DNA from: Spisula solida
Taxonomy: Eukaryota; Mollusca; Bivalvia; Venerida; Mactridae
DNA length: 64,000 nt
Reading direction: 5' to 3'
Assembly (NCBI GenBank): GCA_947247005.1
Contig: OX365959.1
Location: 34,926,148 to 34,990,147 of the forward strand
Position numbers and translations under genes: made by a program. Below are positions 22,530-36,400 of the stretch, one piece after another. The notes below the pieces were generated by a model, which made no database searches, was not told the origin of the DNA, and saw only the letters and a program-made list of their open reading frames with translations. How positions within the stretch are numbered: position 1 is the first letter of the stretch; every line of letters starts with the position of its first letter.

Positions 22530-25500
22530 TCATCCTTGTAGCACGTTCCCGTGACAAAACTTGCAGGTTTTCGAACAATACTTCCTCATTTCTAGTACTT
22601 TATCAGGTCTGGTACATTCCGCTAAAGTAACGTCACTGCAGTCCATACAGTCTGGAAACAAACAAAAGTCAACATGTACGCGTATCCATATATACAATCA
22701 TGTGCTACTGGCTATCTTGAACATCCACTACTAGTATCTTAAACATCGTATGTTATTCACTATATTCAGCCCTTTGGGATCATATACAATGCAATACAAA
22801 ATATTTATTGCATAAAACGTTAACACAAATGCTTAAACAATATTATAAACAGGCAGAATTGAAAAGATTTTCTGAAGAGCATATAAAACAAGATTGAAGA
22901 TTAAAATAAATACATACAGGGAATATTATTGGTTTTTATTAAGTTTGAAAGATGTATTACAGTTAATTTTGATGTTACAGTAAAGTTCCGTCTAACGACC
23001 GGTTATTTACTCACTTATTGCCAATTATGCCCTCTGTCATTTAGGGCAACATTCTGATGTTGATACTAATAAATTGGTAAACTTTTGTATAGTAAGCCAT
23101 GTGTTATAAAATTGTTTTAAATATTAACGTATTAATTCGGTGTATAAAATATTTTGTTCTTTCATATTAGTTAAGTTGTAACAGTAAATTAAACTACATG
23201 CTTAAATAAATGACTAGGGGGACACTTGTCACAATTTGTACATACTATACAACTTTCGGAGCCACCAACTTTATGTTATACATTTTAAATACTACAACAA
23301 TGTAACTATGAAAAATTGTATGTATAGTCATCTTCCTAAAACGAATACTTACAATAACTATAATATAAAGTACAGCTCAAACTCGAACTGGGAATTAAGC
23401 ATTGATCAGAAACAACATAGCACATAATCACAAACAGAACAGTGTACAAATAGCTAGCTCTTCATGAAAGTGACCCCGGTGAAAATGGCGACTAATAAGA
23501 TTTCAAGCCATCGAAAGATGTTGGAGTATTAGATGGGACAAACTGAAAGCCAAAAAACAGTGTTATTGGAGTTGTCCATGCTGAGACGGATAACGGAAAA
23601 GGAAATCTGATAAACGGATTATGTTTAGGGGTCATCTCAAAGGATTATTAGACATATCTAACTGACTGACTGTCTAATCACCTGTTCGCTCCAGGACGAA
23701 AATCCAGAGGAACGTTTTAAACAAACCATAGGTGGCCGCATAGTTTTTCATAATGTAACAGGTCATTTTATTTAGGCTACCATCAAACAATAATGATAAA
23801 AACCGATATAGCATGGCTCGGTGTCTCAGTTTAAAGTGGGCAGATAATACTAGTACGTATATAAACAGTACCTCTACACACGCCGCAGGTTTGAGGACAG
23901 TTCCGATACATCCATCTCGCATACTGAGGGTCACCACAATATATTGAATCATACTTTACACAATCCACATCGTCAAAACATCTGCTAGTTTCTGACAAAT
24001 ATAAATCATAATGTTCCATTATACCTAAAGAATCGTTAAAACGTCAAAACAGATTAGTGACGAGCACCCGGAGCAAATTGAAACATTTTATGAATGCAAT
24101 TAGTCGTTTGGAGCATATTATCATAAATCGTCAACATTTTGATAATAATTAGTCACGATCATGAAATTAAAAATTTTGGTTTAGACATTCTCACTTCTAA
24201 TATTGTTAACTTTCCATTTAAAAATGTATATTTTGTTTTTCATGTATGTATATATGTTATTTTGTTATAGTGATGAGCTGTATATGCTTAAGCTAAATAA
24301 ACTGTTTGTTCTGTTCTGTTCTGTTGAAAACGTTACGAAAATCGATTACTAAATTGAGGAACTATTTCGATTATCGATGTCCTAAGCGCTATTAGTCATT
24401 TGTTGACGTGATGTTTTCAATGATTAATGATAATAATGACCATCTGGATAATATTGAATAATAAAAATATTGCGATGTCTGAAACGATAGAAATTTTAAT
24501 AAACCAATATTTGGCACCTATACCTATACCGCCAACTGCCTTGCAATATGAAATACGAACACATTAGACAGCTCGATCGGTTATATTAGATTATTTTAGG
24601 TTATTAATTGCTATGAATTGCAGATATAATTTATTCACATTTAATCAGTCAATAACATACATGTAATCTTTAACAGCTAATACCGAGTCGACAATGCAAT
24701 CTATAAAGTTGGAGGAAAAATAAAATTATATAAATTGGTATAACATACCGTTTAACGAGCACATATTTACATACTTACTATTGCACACACCACACTTTTG
24801 TGGACAGTTTTGAAAGAGGAAATTCGTCATCGTTACAGTCTTCTGTATACATTCATTCTGTTTGAATGACTCGCAAACCGGCTTGTCTTCACAACTCTTG
24901 TTAGCTGCCAACAGTCAGAAAATGATCGTAAAATAGTATTTCAAATATTTTGTTAACAGTTTATATACTGAGTATTTATTAATTACAGTCGGGCGATCTT
25001 CTGTCAGAAAACCTGGTACATTCGAATTCTATAACTAATAATATATTTAAAGTGTGGTAGACAGGCAATATTCTGTTAGAACACCTGGTTTATCTTTATT
25101 AACATTACGAATATGATGAATTCGAATACCAAAGGTCCAACTTGTTCATAACATCTCATATGCTGAGCGCCAAACATATTGGACATTTATCAGTACAATG
25201 TTTGCATAGTAGGAGATGGTTGTAACACATAAAAGCCCTATGGTAGCCAAACATACATTACATACTGACCTGACCTTATATGTGTTATATATTGTTCATG
25301 CCCCACCTCTATGTAGCGTTTGATAATCTTAAAGGTGCTGCCTCACAGATTGGGCAAAACAATTTGTAAATCATGATTTTCCAACCTAATCAAGTATTGA
25401 TGTAATAGAAAGACACCGACCGTTGTTTTTTTAATGTTTTGGTGCAGATAAGCAATTTTAACCAGTCTCGATATCGCCCACTCAGTAATTTATTCTTGAA

Positions 25501-27489
25501 AAAAGTCGCTAAGTTTCCTTCCAACATGATTTGTGAATTATGTAATTCACACATGATTGAACAGTATCATAAACAAACTACAGCGTAAACATCAGTGATT
25601 TATTTGGTTCGTTTTTCGATTCGCTTCCATTAAATGCGAACAAATTTCAGGCAATTTAAGCAATAGTAGTGTTAATTCTATAGGGTATTAATATCCTATA
25701 GAGTTTTTGATGTAAAAATACTAAATATCTACAAAATGCCGAGGTTTCTCGTGTTATATTAGATGTCAGTGTGGTTGTTTATGGGATATACAGGCAACTA
25801 TACCAAAATTACGCGAATATTTGACAATTTTATTTTATTTTTGCAATACACCAATACGTGAGGCAGTCCCTTTAAGCGAAAAGGCTTATTTATGAGTTAT
25901 TTATCGAAACCCATTTAGTACACCGACACATCGACCATCCGATCGACCGACATGTGCAAATCAACATAAAATTATACCCGAAAATCTTCGATGGTCGACA
26001 TAATGAAAATATGACCATATCTACTAAAATCACATACATACCTTGACATAGGCCGCATTTGTGTGAACAGTTTTGAGAAAGGAAATCCCCAACAGAAATA
26101 TACCTTCCACAGTCAGACGCTTGGAATAAACCACACAGTGGTTGGTCGTAACAGTTTGAGTTAGCTGCCAACGATAAGCAAATATTACTTAAACAGTTGA
26201 AAACAGTGACGTAACACGAGTCTAAGAATCATCAATAAGCTGATCCATTTATAGGAGGATAATACTAGTCCTTGGTTTCGGTCACATCAGGTATATGTAT
26301 ACTAGTATTTATAATGTTTTACATGTTATGAAACTTTTGCAACTGTACATAATATTTCAATGTTATATGAGGCTCACAGAGAAGACTGGGTTATATGAAG
26401 TCTTTATTATTATAATTTATTGTTAAAAGGGTTGTTCAATATCAATAATGTTTAGTCAAGAAAGTCCAATGTGAAACCATATATGTCCCAATGTTTAGAT
26501 TCTTAAGAATAATCAAAAATTTAAAGGACAATGTTCACTAATGGCTTAATTTGGCCCTGTGATTTTTTAAAAACAATTCACCTTCATATAAATCGGTCCT
26601 ATGTTTCGAATAACCTAATACTGTCTTTCGAAAAATTAAGTATATGATTCCGAACTTCCCTCGTAAATATGTCGACAAGCTTACATAAAATATGCCATGT
26701 TTAGCCAAAAATGTCATTTTTAACCATTTTCATGGCTTTTCAAGTCTTAAACCCTTCCCAAAATCATAATGGCATTCGTGGGACACTTTCATATTTTGTT
26801 CATATATTAAAACATTCACAACACTGGTTTCGTAACAATATAAAAGTGTCGCAAGACTGCCATCATGGTTTTTCGGAACAGTTTACGTCATTCATAGTTG
26901 TGTCAATGACCAAACATGACATTTTTGGCTAAACAAGACATATTCTTCATATTATTGGCAGTTTTGTCAACAAATTACAATGGAAATTGGAATATTATGC
27001 TCATTTTTTACACAGGAAATGTTAATTTATTTGAAATATTGGACAGATTTACAGGAACTTGCAGTTTTATTTTTTGAAAAATCACAGGGCCAAATTAAGC
27101 TATTAATGAACTTTAAGATTTCCGTTAGTGCTTTGAGAACACAGTATTGTTCCCTGACGTATGGTCGAGTAACAGTTTAAATAGAAATACTTCCAAGTTA
27201 ACATGTGACTTCTATAGAGACTCGAAAAAACATCTTATTCTTGTGTGACGTACTTTATTGAGCACGTACTATATTACACTGAATGGTCTCAAATACAAAT
27301 GTATTTTAAAGAATTATATTGTACGGTTTCATTGTTAGAAGAGGAAAAATAATGTATACATACTGCAAACTCCGCATGTCCTTGGACAATTTGTAGATGA
27401 GTTAATGCAATCACAAACCGGTGCCCCTATTGCATAATATTCACAACTCTTGGAAACATCTTTGCAATTATCACCCGCCTTACTGGATA
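22530..27489 (-). CDS. ADAMTS-ShKT exons 25-29: five ShKT domains and stop codon
   Basis: Exons 27489-27364, 26164-26042, 24904-24779, 23991-23872 and 22651-22530 each encode one six-cysteine ShKT module ending in C-x3-C-x2-C (CPRTCGVC, CSHKCGLC, CPQKCGVC, CPQTCGVC, CSKTCKFC). All introns between them are phase 1, so the modules are symmetric and easily duplicated. Exons 26 and 27 share the 13-base string GTTGGCAGCTAAC across their acceptor junctions. The family name comes from a sea anemone peptide, but in multidomain secreted enzymes these modules are accessory domains; no toxin role is implied. The stop is TGA at 22532-22530. Confidence 0.93.
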
Positions 27490-30400
27490 CTATAATAAAT
27501 ACATCGTTGATAATCGCTGGCTTTGAATTAGAAGGTCGTAAGTAGTACGTACGACATGATAAGACTCATGCATATTTGAAATATGCATTACATGCATTGT
27601 TCTTAAGAACCTAGTTTCATGAAAATTAGACCATACTGATGTTTAAAAAGCTTGTCTTCAATAAGTAAAGAATAGTTTTCGGACAGTTTTTTCTTGTTTT
27701 CTAAAATATCGATCTTGTAATTACGACCTTCCAATTATAAGCCAGCGATATAGACAATAGGAATCAGTCTAGCAAAACCAACATCTTTACTTCTGTACAC
27801 GTAAGGAAACGAAGATGTGCTTTTAATAAAAAATAATTAATATGTACCTGTGTTGTATCGTAGAAAAAAGCATGGTCACAAGTTCGGATGCGATATAGCT
27901 AAATCCCAAGTGCGCAACATCCCAACAAGTAACACGCGGGTAAACACAGCTACGTATTCATGATTCAGATTCTTACATAGCTAATATACTGCATTTGACA
28001 GTACAGCAAGACACGGTAACCGTTCTACTTCTTTCTTCCGCGGGACTTATTAAGCAATTTGGCTTTGTTGTGCTTTAACCTTATTTCTGTACATGTATAA
28101 AGATAAAACGGCTGGTTGCGTTAAACTAAACGATCAAAACACATCGATATACTTATTATTGTTTTATTCGTGCACACATTCGCTTCCTCTTTATGTATAA
28201 CTATTTTAGGTAAAGCAACGTGGTGTTGGAATACTATGTTACTAAAATCCATCATAAGTATATCTTACACAATTGTATGATTTTAAAGTAAAACTATAAG
28301 ACTTTGAAAATAAGAATTACACGATGAGAAGGTTCCTAGAAGTTATTACAAATATACTGTAATAGCAACTATTTTCTCTAGTTTAAAATTTCGCGAATTA
28401 TTTGTTTGTTTAGGTCCAAGGTCATAAATTGTCACGAACCAATCGATTTCGCGAATATAGCAAACATTAATCGCTTGCAAAAAATGATTTTACAGTTCTA
28501 GTATTACCATAACATGGACCGTGGTAACATTTGACTTCTTCATCAGGTCGATGGCTGTCACATTCAGTGTACTTGAGGGGGTACCAATTTTGTCCATATC
28601 TGGCTTTACATTTCACAGTGCGAGTTTGTTTTCCTTCGCCACATGTTGTTGAGCACTGAAACAGTCGATGAACAATTTACTACTAATATCTTTATTACTG
28701 CATTACTAGTTGCTTGGGAATTATTCGCGTCACGAAGCTGTCAGTAGCACACATCAAACGGCCAATATGCGCATAACACATCACATGATTTACATTCAAT
28801 GATTTTAATAAAAGCCAAACTAAAGGAAGGAAAATAAAATACAAGTATGTAATACTATATTAGAATTTTATGACCGCTTCCATTATGTGTCCTGGGTGGT
28901 ATTCAATATTGATCTTATTTAATTGGAGATTAAGGATAGCCAATCATATTGCCTGTTACTGACCAAGAGTTTAATTTGGCGTGATCTGATTAGTTTGCCT
29001 TATCAATAAGTCAAATACGATCAATATTGAATACCAACCCTGTTTCCATATTTTAATACAATTTGATTCGTGCTATTTCGTATTATTATGCGGTTAATAA
29101 ATAATATATGATTGGTTCTTGACCCACTAATGTATATGAAATTACAGTCACTACGTATATTCGAGGTCCACAAATGTAAATGAAATTACAGTCAATTAAT
29201 TTATTCGAGGCCCACTAATGTAAATGAAATTACAGTCAATTAATTTATTCGAGGCCCACTAATGTAAATGAAATTACAGTCAATTAATATATTCGAGACC
29301 TACTAATGTAAATAAAATTACAGTCAATTAATGTATTCGAGACCCACTAATGTAAATGAAATTACAGTCAATTAATATACTCGAGACCCACTAATGTAAA
29401 TAAAATTACAGTCAATTAATGTATTCGAGACCCACAAATGTAAATTAAATTAAAGTCAATTAGTATACAAATGTATTAAAAAATAGAACGTAATCATTTA
29501 CATTTTCATTAGAACTTGAGGAGCTCATTATGTTAAATAAATGGCTCATTAACTTGGAAATAGTATTTTGCTGTGAGTCAGTATGTGGTGTTTTCCTTAA
29601 ACGACATACATGTGTTAGTGATAATCTGAATTCAGATTTCAGAATAGGCATGAAATCAAAATCATCATCGATGACTTAAAACCCTGACATCATGCCCCAT
29701 ACCCCCAAATAAGTATAATTTGGTAACAAGAACGTACCTCAGACCAGTTCCCTTTCACCCATGTGCCCGTGCAATTGTTAAGGTAGCACATTGATTCTAC
29801 GACTGGATGTTTTAGATGTTGGCATCGTGATGGACTCAGCACCTGTATTGTAAAAGAAAAAAAACAATTCCGAATTTTTTGGCGGTCCGAAAGGTGTTCG
29901 GATTTCTAAGATTTCACTATATAGGTCTACTGAAATATTCTATTTCGCTTTCTTTGGTATTAAATTCTGTGTATATAGGAGGGATCACCGTATCAAAATG
30001 CCTAATGCCAACCGGCAATCTATTGGATGAATGAACAATAAAAACCTGTCCGAATACGTTTGTATACAAACACGACCTCTCCTTTTCATTGGATGTCCAT
30101 TTATGTAACTAAAGCATCACTTTGATAAATTTAACCACAAAATCTGCATTTTGTCGATGCATATCAATATTTAATATATTTATATATTATTACATATTTG
30201 TGAGAATATTAGTCTACTAATGCATATCACAACATCCTATCAAAATGGAAGACAACTCAAACCAGGGGAGATAATTATTGTATTTTCGAGAAATAGGTCA
30301 GTACCTAACAAGAAGATAATAGATAATCGGACAGGGAAGGCAGCACTCAACTTAAACAGGCGGGCAGAGAAATCATAAAAAATCACATACCACAATTACA

Positions 30401-33400
30401 CGACACATAACTAAACGAGAAAATGAACTTTACCACCGAAAGCACAAGTCCCAGCTGTCCACAGGCTGAAAGACCTAGTTTCAGTTACAAAAAATCTGAA
30501 TAACCTAGTTAAATCTATAAATAGACTGAGTTTCAGATACATTCATTGAATCTCACCACTGCTGTGCCACTTGTTTCCACAATACATGTTACATTGCGTG
30601 TTTTGATTCCGGTACCACAGGGAACTGAACATGTTGACCATGGTGTTCCTACCCAACTGAAAAACAACATTTGGCCGATAGCATTAATTACATCGTTAAT
30701 ACCGTCTTGTTAGTTATAATCAAGAAATGCATAGGAAAACTATTTTGATGGATTTTGAACATACTCGTAACAAGAACATGAAAACTCTATTAAGCAAATC
30801 TCTGGCTTAGAATTAGAAGGTAGTAAGTACAAAATCAATATTTTGAGAAAACGACAAAAACTGTCTGAAAACTACTCTTTACTTATGGAAAAACAAGCTT
30901 TTTAAACTTCAGTTTGGTCAACATGACTCATAAGGCTCATAAGAAGCGCATTGAGATGCAGATTTTAAATAAGCATGCGTATTATAATTCTAAGCCAGCG
31001 AGTCGTCCGTTGCATACTTATTTAATCATTGATGTTATGTCAGTTAGAATTCGAGTTTTCGATCAATCACAAAAGACGTTTTCCTGCACCCTGAGAACAC
31101 CGAGGACGTCGCTATTGAAAATCCAAATCTTGTTGGATGTTTAAAAATAATATTAAGTCAGACATATTAAGTTGAGTCTTGTGAATTTCCAAACTGGTCT
31201 CAATTTTCATGAAAATAGGCTCATAAGAAGCGTGAATCTGATAAGGTCGTAAGTAACTCCTAATTCTAAGCCAGCGAAACATCAAATTCTCTATAATAGA
31301 AATATTCACGACTCAAAGAGTCGTTTCAAATGTTCAAGTTCAGCATACTCATCCCCAGGATGTTAATTAGAATAAGATAAAAACATATTATAACATCAAA
31401 ATGGAAGTTACATAACCATATGTAAATTCATATTAAATTCTTGAAGAAGAGTATAAGCTCAAAAATTTGAAACGGGGACATCATTATTTCTACACTTTCC
31501 TTATAGAAAAGACGTGAAGTTATCAAATTAATATTAACGTTTGTTGATGTTGATCCTTACTGCTTAAAATAAATTAATTAAAAGAATTGAGACCAGTGAA
31601 GTTAACAATATCGTTTACGACTCCTAAAATATTACCATACTTAGACAACTTACGTAGGGGGACACGAATGCGTATTGCAAGGTTTGGCCACCACTTCATG
31701 AGGTTTACTTTCAAGTTTACAATGTAACTCGTCCACATATGCACCGTTTCTATGCATACATAGAATATCATCCGTTCGTTGACCTTTAACATAAAAACAT
31801 AATTATATATAATTGTCAAGTTAATGAGAGATTTTTACGTATCTCCTCTTCTAGCAGGACATGCTGCAGAAACTAAGAATATCTTGAATCCTCATTCTCG
31901 TAACGACAGCCGGCCATCAAATGTGGCACTGATTCTTTATTATGTATATTTTTAAACGATTTGTAAATAGCTAATAGCATCCTTCACCACGTGGTATTTT
32001 TGTTACGATATAAGTGTAACACACACTGGTCTTCATATGTTGAGACGTTACCCGTTGCAGACAGAGTTACGACGATTCATGACGAACACATATTTTCTGC
32101 AACTGCTAATTTCTAAACTTGATAGGTAGCTGAACAATGCCCAAACTTAATTTTATTATTAACACACGTCATATTAACCAAGTTGTCAATATTATATAAT
32201 TTCAATTAAATAACACATACTTTCTATCCAATAAATCCCAGGTTTATTTATCATGTTATATTATAGTCTAGATTCTATACGTGTACATGGTATACACGAG
32301 GATCTTGTGGAAGAATGATGTATAGTGTTAAACGACTTTCCTTTTAAAATAAAGTATTTATTATTATTATCATTATTATTATTAGGTTAACAAGAAACAT
32401 GACAAACTAACCTGTTCCGCATTCTTTAGAGCATGTACTATTAGGAACGATTGCCCATGCATACATCATAGGATTGTTGTCTGTGTAGAATGAATACGTC
32501 ACGTTGGGATAAACACCCTTGAACGGTGGTCCATACATTCGGAATACCTTAAATAGTGAGAAAATATAAACATATCATAGTTACATCCAGGTATAATGTA
32601 GTATGTGCAAATGAACGAAAGTTTGAAAGCAAATTCTGAGGAGACTTTTTGGGTACTGTGTTTACAAAGTTTTGTTTATGTTATATTAACTAGCATTGCT
32701 AATTTAAGAAATATATTTTTGGGTAATCAGACAGGGAATGTAAAACTTAACAGAAATAGCAGAGCACATAAGGCACAAAAAGGCACATCCACGAACACAC
32801 ACACACTCGCACACAAACTCACACTCAAACAAACACACACATACCCACAAGTAAAACATGGGTAGTCAAAAACATGGTTATATTAGACAGGAACTAGTTT
32901 GTAGGGCATTAAGGAAATCTCAAAGTTAACTTTACTCTGTATTTGTATCAAAATTAGCTATATAATTTATAGTGTTGCATCTCCTTACATTGGGCCAAAT
33001 TGGCAGATGAAAGAAGGATTTTGTTGCTGTTTAGTATCAGTCAGGCTTGTTCAGTTTTGTGTTGGTTTTTGAAGTTTGTGCACTTGTGGTCACAGGTAAC
33101 TGTATCATTGATAAAGAGTAAATAAAAAAATTCTTTTATAAAGTTTATGTTATCTTAGAAAGGTGCATTTGTACTAAAGTGGTCAGATTTTCATGATATC
33201 AACAACAAGAATTGACTTTTGATATATTCATAAAGCAATTACATTCATACTAAGCATTGTTAGAATTACCTCCATGCTAAATACCATCGAAATTGATCAA
33301 CTAGTTAAAAAGTTACACCATAACATGTATACCATGGTGTCCAATCAATCTCCGAGGTGCATTGAATAATGCTATTCTAAACAAGATAAACGCCCTGTGG

Positions 33401-36400
33401 GTTTGTTTTCTTATTCATAGAACGATTTTTTAATTATTGATATCAAATTAAACACGAAGCTCTCTAATTTCTGATTATATAAATATATTTAAAATAACAC
33501 CAGTGTTAATGAAATGTTATTAAAACAAACTGCACATCAGAGACTGTGTGGCCAATTTCCCGTGATATAAAGCTTTGTAAGATATTATCAATTTTATAAA
33601 GATTTTTTGTTTACTCTATATCAATGATACAATTACCTGTGCTGGGTCGGTGAGTTTTCTTGTATTTTCCTCTTTGTAACTTTTGTACCGCTACTATTTG
33701 TGTTTCATTTTAGTGCTTTCACTGTCCTATGTTATATTATCTCTTAGCATTACTCTGAAACTGCTACTATCACTGTCCGATGTTATATTAACTCTTAGCT
33801 ATACTCTGAAACTGCTACTATCACTGTCCTATGTTATATTATCTCTTAGCATTACTCTGAAACTGCTACTATCACTGTCCGATGTTATATTATCTCTTAG
33901 CTATACTCTGAAACTGCTACTATCACTGTCCGATGTTATATTATCTCTAAACTATACTCTGAAACTGCTACTATCACTGTCCGATGTTATATTATGTCTT
34001 AGCTATACTCTGAAACTGTTGCTTTCACTGTCCTATGTTATATTATCTCTAAGCTATACTCTGAAACTGTTGCTTTCACTGTCCGATGTTATATTATCTC
34101 TTAGCTATACTCTGAAACTGTTGCTTTCACTGTCCTATGTTATATTATCTCTTAGCATTACTCAGAAACTGTTGCTTTCACTGTCCAATGTTATAATATT
34201 TCTTAGCTATACTATGAAACTGCTACTTACACTGTCCTATGTTATATTATTTCTTAGCTATACTATGAAACTGCTGCTTACACTGTCCTATGTTATATTA
34301 TTTCTTAGCTATACTATGAAACTGCTGCTTACACTGTCAATTTATATATTATCTTTAAGCTATATTCTGAACCATGTTAACAACATACCTGTATGACAAT
34401 ATCTGTCGGTATTTTAGGAATAATCTGAATTCTCTCAGGTGGATGTTCGTATCTTAATTGTATTCCTAACACTGTTACTAACATTGATCGTTGTTGATGT
34501 TTATTATCATTCAATATACGCGTTCCGTTCACTGCAACACCTGGAAAATGATGTAATGAAATTAAGTTAAATCAAGAATTTAAAAAAGTTGAATTAAAAC
34601 AATAGTGTTATAAAACTTGTACACGCCCAATAACAACCACATAGTCATTAATGTGAAGAATCATGGCGACATCTATTTTAAACTTACTACGTATGTAACC
34701 CTAAAAGCAATAGGAGTTATCTACAGTTACTGACCAACCCCTGTAAAGTGTGAACATGCAGTGTCCAACCTTACTTGAGTGACTGACCAGAAACATGTTC
34801 GTCTATTCCTTCATATTTGAGTTCCACAGAAAGCTTGATTTTAGGCATACTGATCTAACAACAGAGGTCATCTACTGATGGGGATCAACATAACATTAAT
34901 GTTTGCATATCCTCGGCCCAGGTTTTCGACCTTAGAACTAGTGATCTCTCCGGGACAAAATTCGAGTTCAATATTTTAATTTAACATGTACCAAATTTTC
35001 ATATTCAAACTTATCCTTATATAGAAGCAATTTTCATTCTTATTAGATGCAAATGGGGGCAATAGTTCTATTTTGGATTACATAATTTTGGTGATAGAAC
35101 ATGGTGTCACATAATAGGTTAACATTACACCGCATGCCAGGAGAAAATGTTTGATCTGATATGACACGGTCATGTAACAATGAGGAAGAAACATTTCATT
35201 GAATTTCGTACAAAATATCGCCAAGAATGGAGATTTTGAATTTGTTCTCGTATTTATCGATGGAATGAACGCAGGTTATTAACCGCGAATATAAAATGAG
35301 TTTAGGAACTTGAAAATATAAATATATTGTACATTTTGTATAAACATATACAAGTACTTACTCAAAAAACAATATCTATTCCATTGATTGACTGTTATAT
35401 AAGAACTAGATTTTGGTATAGTTACAACGTCGGCGTATCCTGAAATCACAAATAAACAACAATAAAAGTAACCATAGCTTGGTAATCACTTTAGAAAATA
35501 TATTTAAATCAACCTATAAACTAGCGCAAATTTAATTGAACATGAATATGGAGAATTTAAACAATTATAAAACCCATTTATGTATGGTATATATATAACA
35601 CCGATAAAATCCACGTCAGTTAAGTAACCAATTTTCGAGGGTTGCTTTCAGCAATTCAGCCGTTCAACAACCCTTTCACATTTTAACTTCGGCATACCTT
35701 GTTAAGCTTATAGATTGAATGTAAATTTAATACTACATGGACAAATGGAATTCACTTTCAAAGTAATTTTAAAATAGAACGAAGAACGAACGAACGCACA
35801 AATGGAACGGAACGCAAGGCAACGGAAAACGGAACGGAACGGAAAAAAGAACGAACAAAAAAGAACGAAGGGAACATAACATACGTTGGTATAGGCCATT
35901 CTTGTCGTAGACGTCTGTGTGTTGAATACAAGATGTCCCCGTACCATTACATACACCGCATTTATCATACACCATCTTTGAATTAGATTTTCCGTCACAT
36001 CCAAAACTCTACAAAGAAAAGATTTCCCTAGCACATCTTATAATATATCCTGAGCAAATGTTCCATCTAGACCTCATGGTTTTTGGCCTGGGCGTATGCT
36101 TCAAGACCATAGCTCTAATACCAATTTCACTGCCTATGAGAAATTGCAGACGGCCAAACCCAACTTCCAAAAACTATCAATAACACTTACATGCGTAATA
36201 AAAGTAGTTCGACTCAAATCTCACTATAATAATCCGCCTTCAAAAATTAATACAGAACCTCACTATTTATATATTAATGTCGGCCTTATGTCTATAAATT
36301 GCTGTCTACACCATGTATTTGCCGTTATTTACCCGTTGATAATTTCTTTGTAATAACATTTGTTTAAAACATTTCGCGATTGCCTCTCGTATATCTGTAT

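Noticed and set aside
23460..23680. Possible LINE C-terminal remnant (HRKMLEY-type reading)
   Set aside because: Only a short, broken similarity remembered from other LINEs; too weak to list.
29117..29462. Regularly spaced repeats resembling a CRISPR array
   Set aside because: The whole 44-bp unit is repeated, with no unique spacers, in an intron of a eukaryotic gene; it is a minisatellite.
33683..34396. 237-codon plus-strand open frame of Leu/Ser-rich repeats
   Set aside because: It is the translation of the 51-bp minisatellite, opposite to the ADAMTS gene and running into exon 19 antisense. There is no domain or independent evidence for expression.
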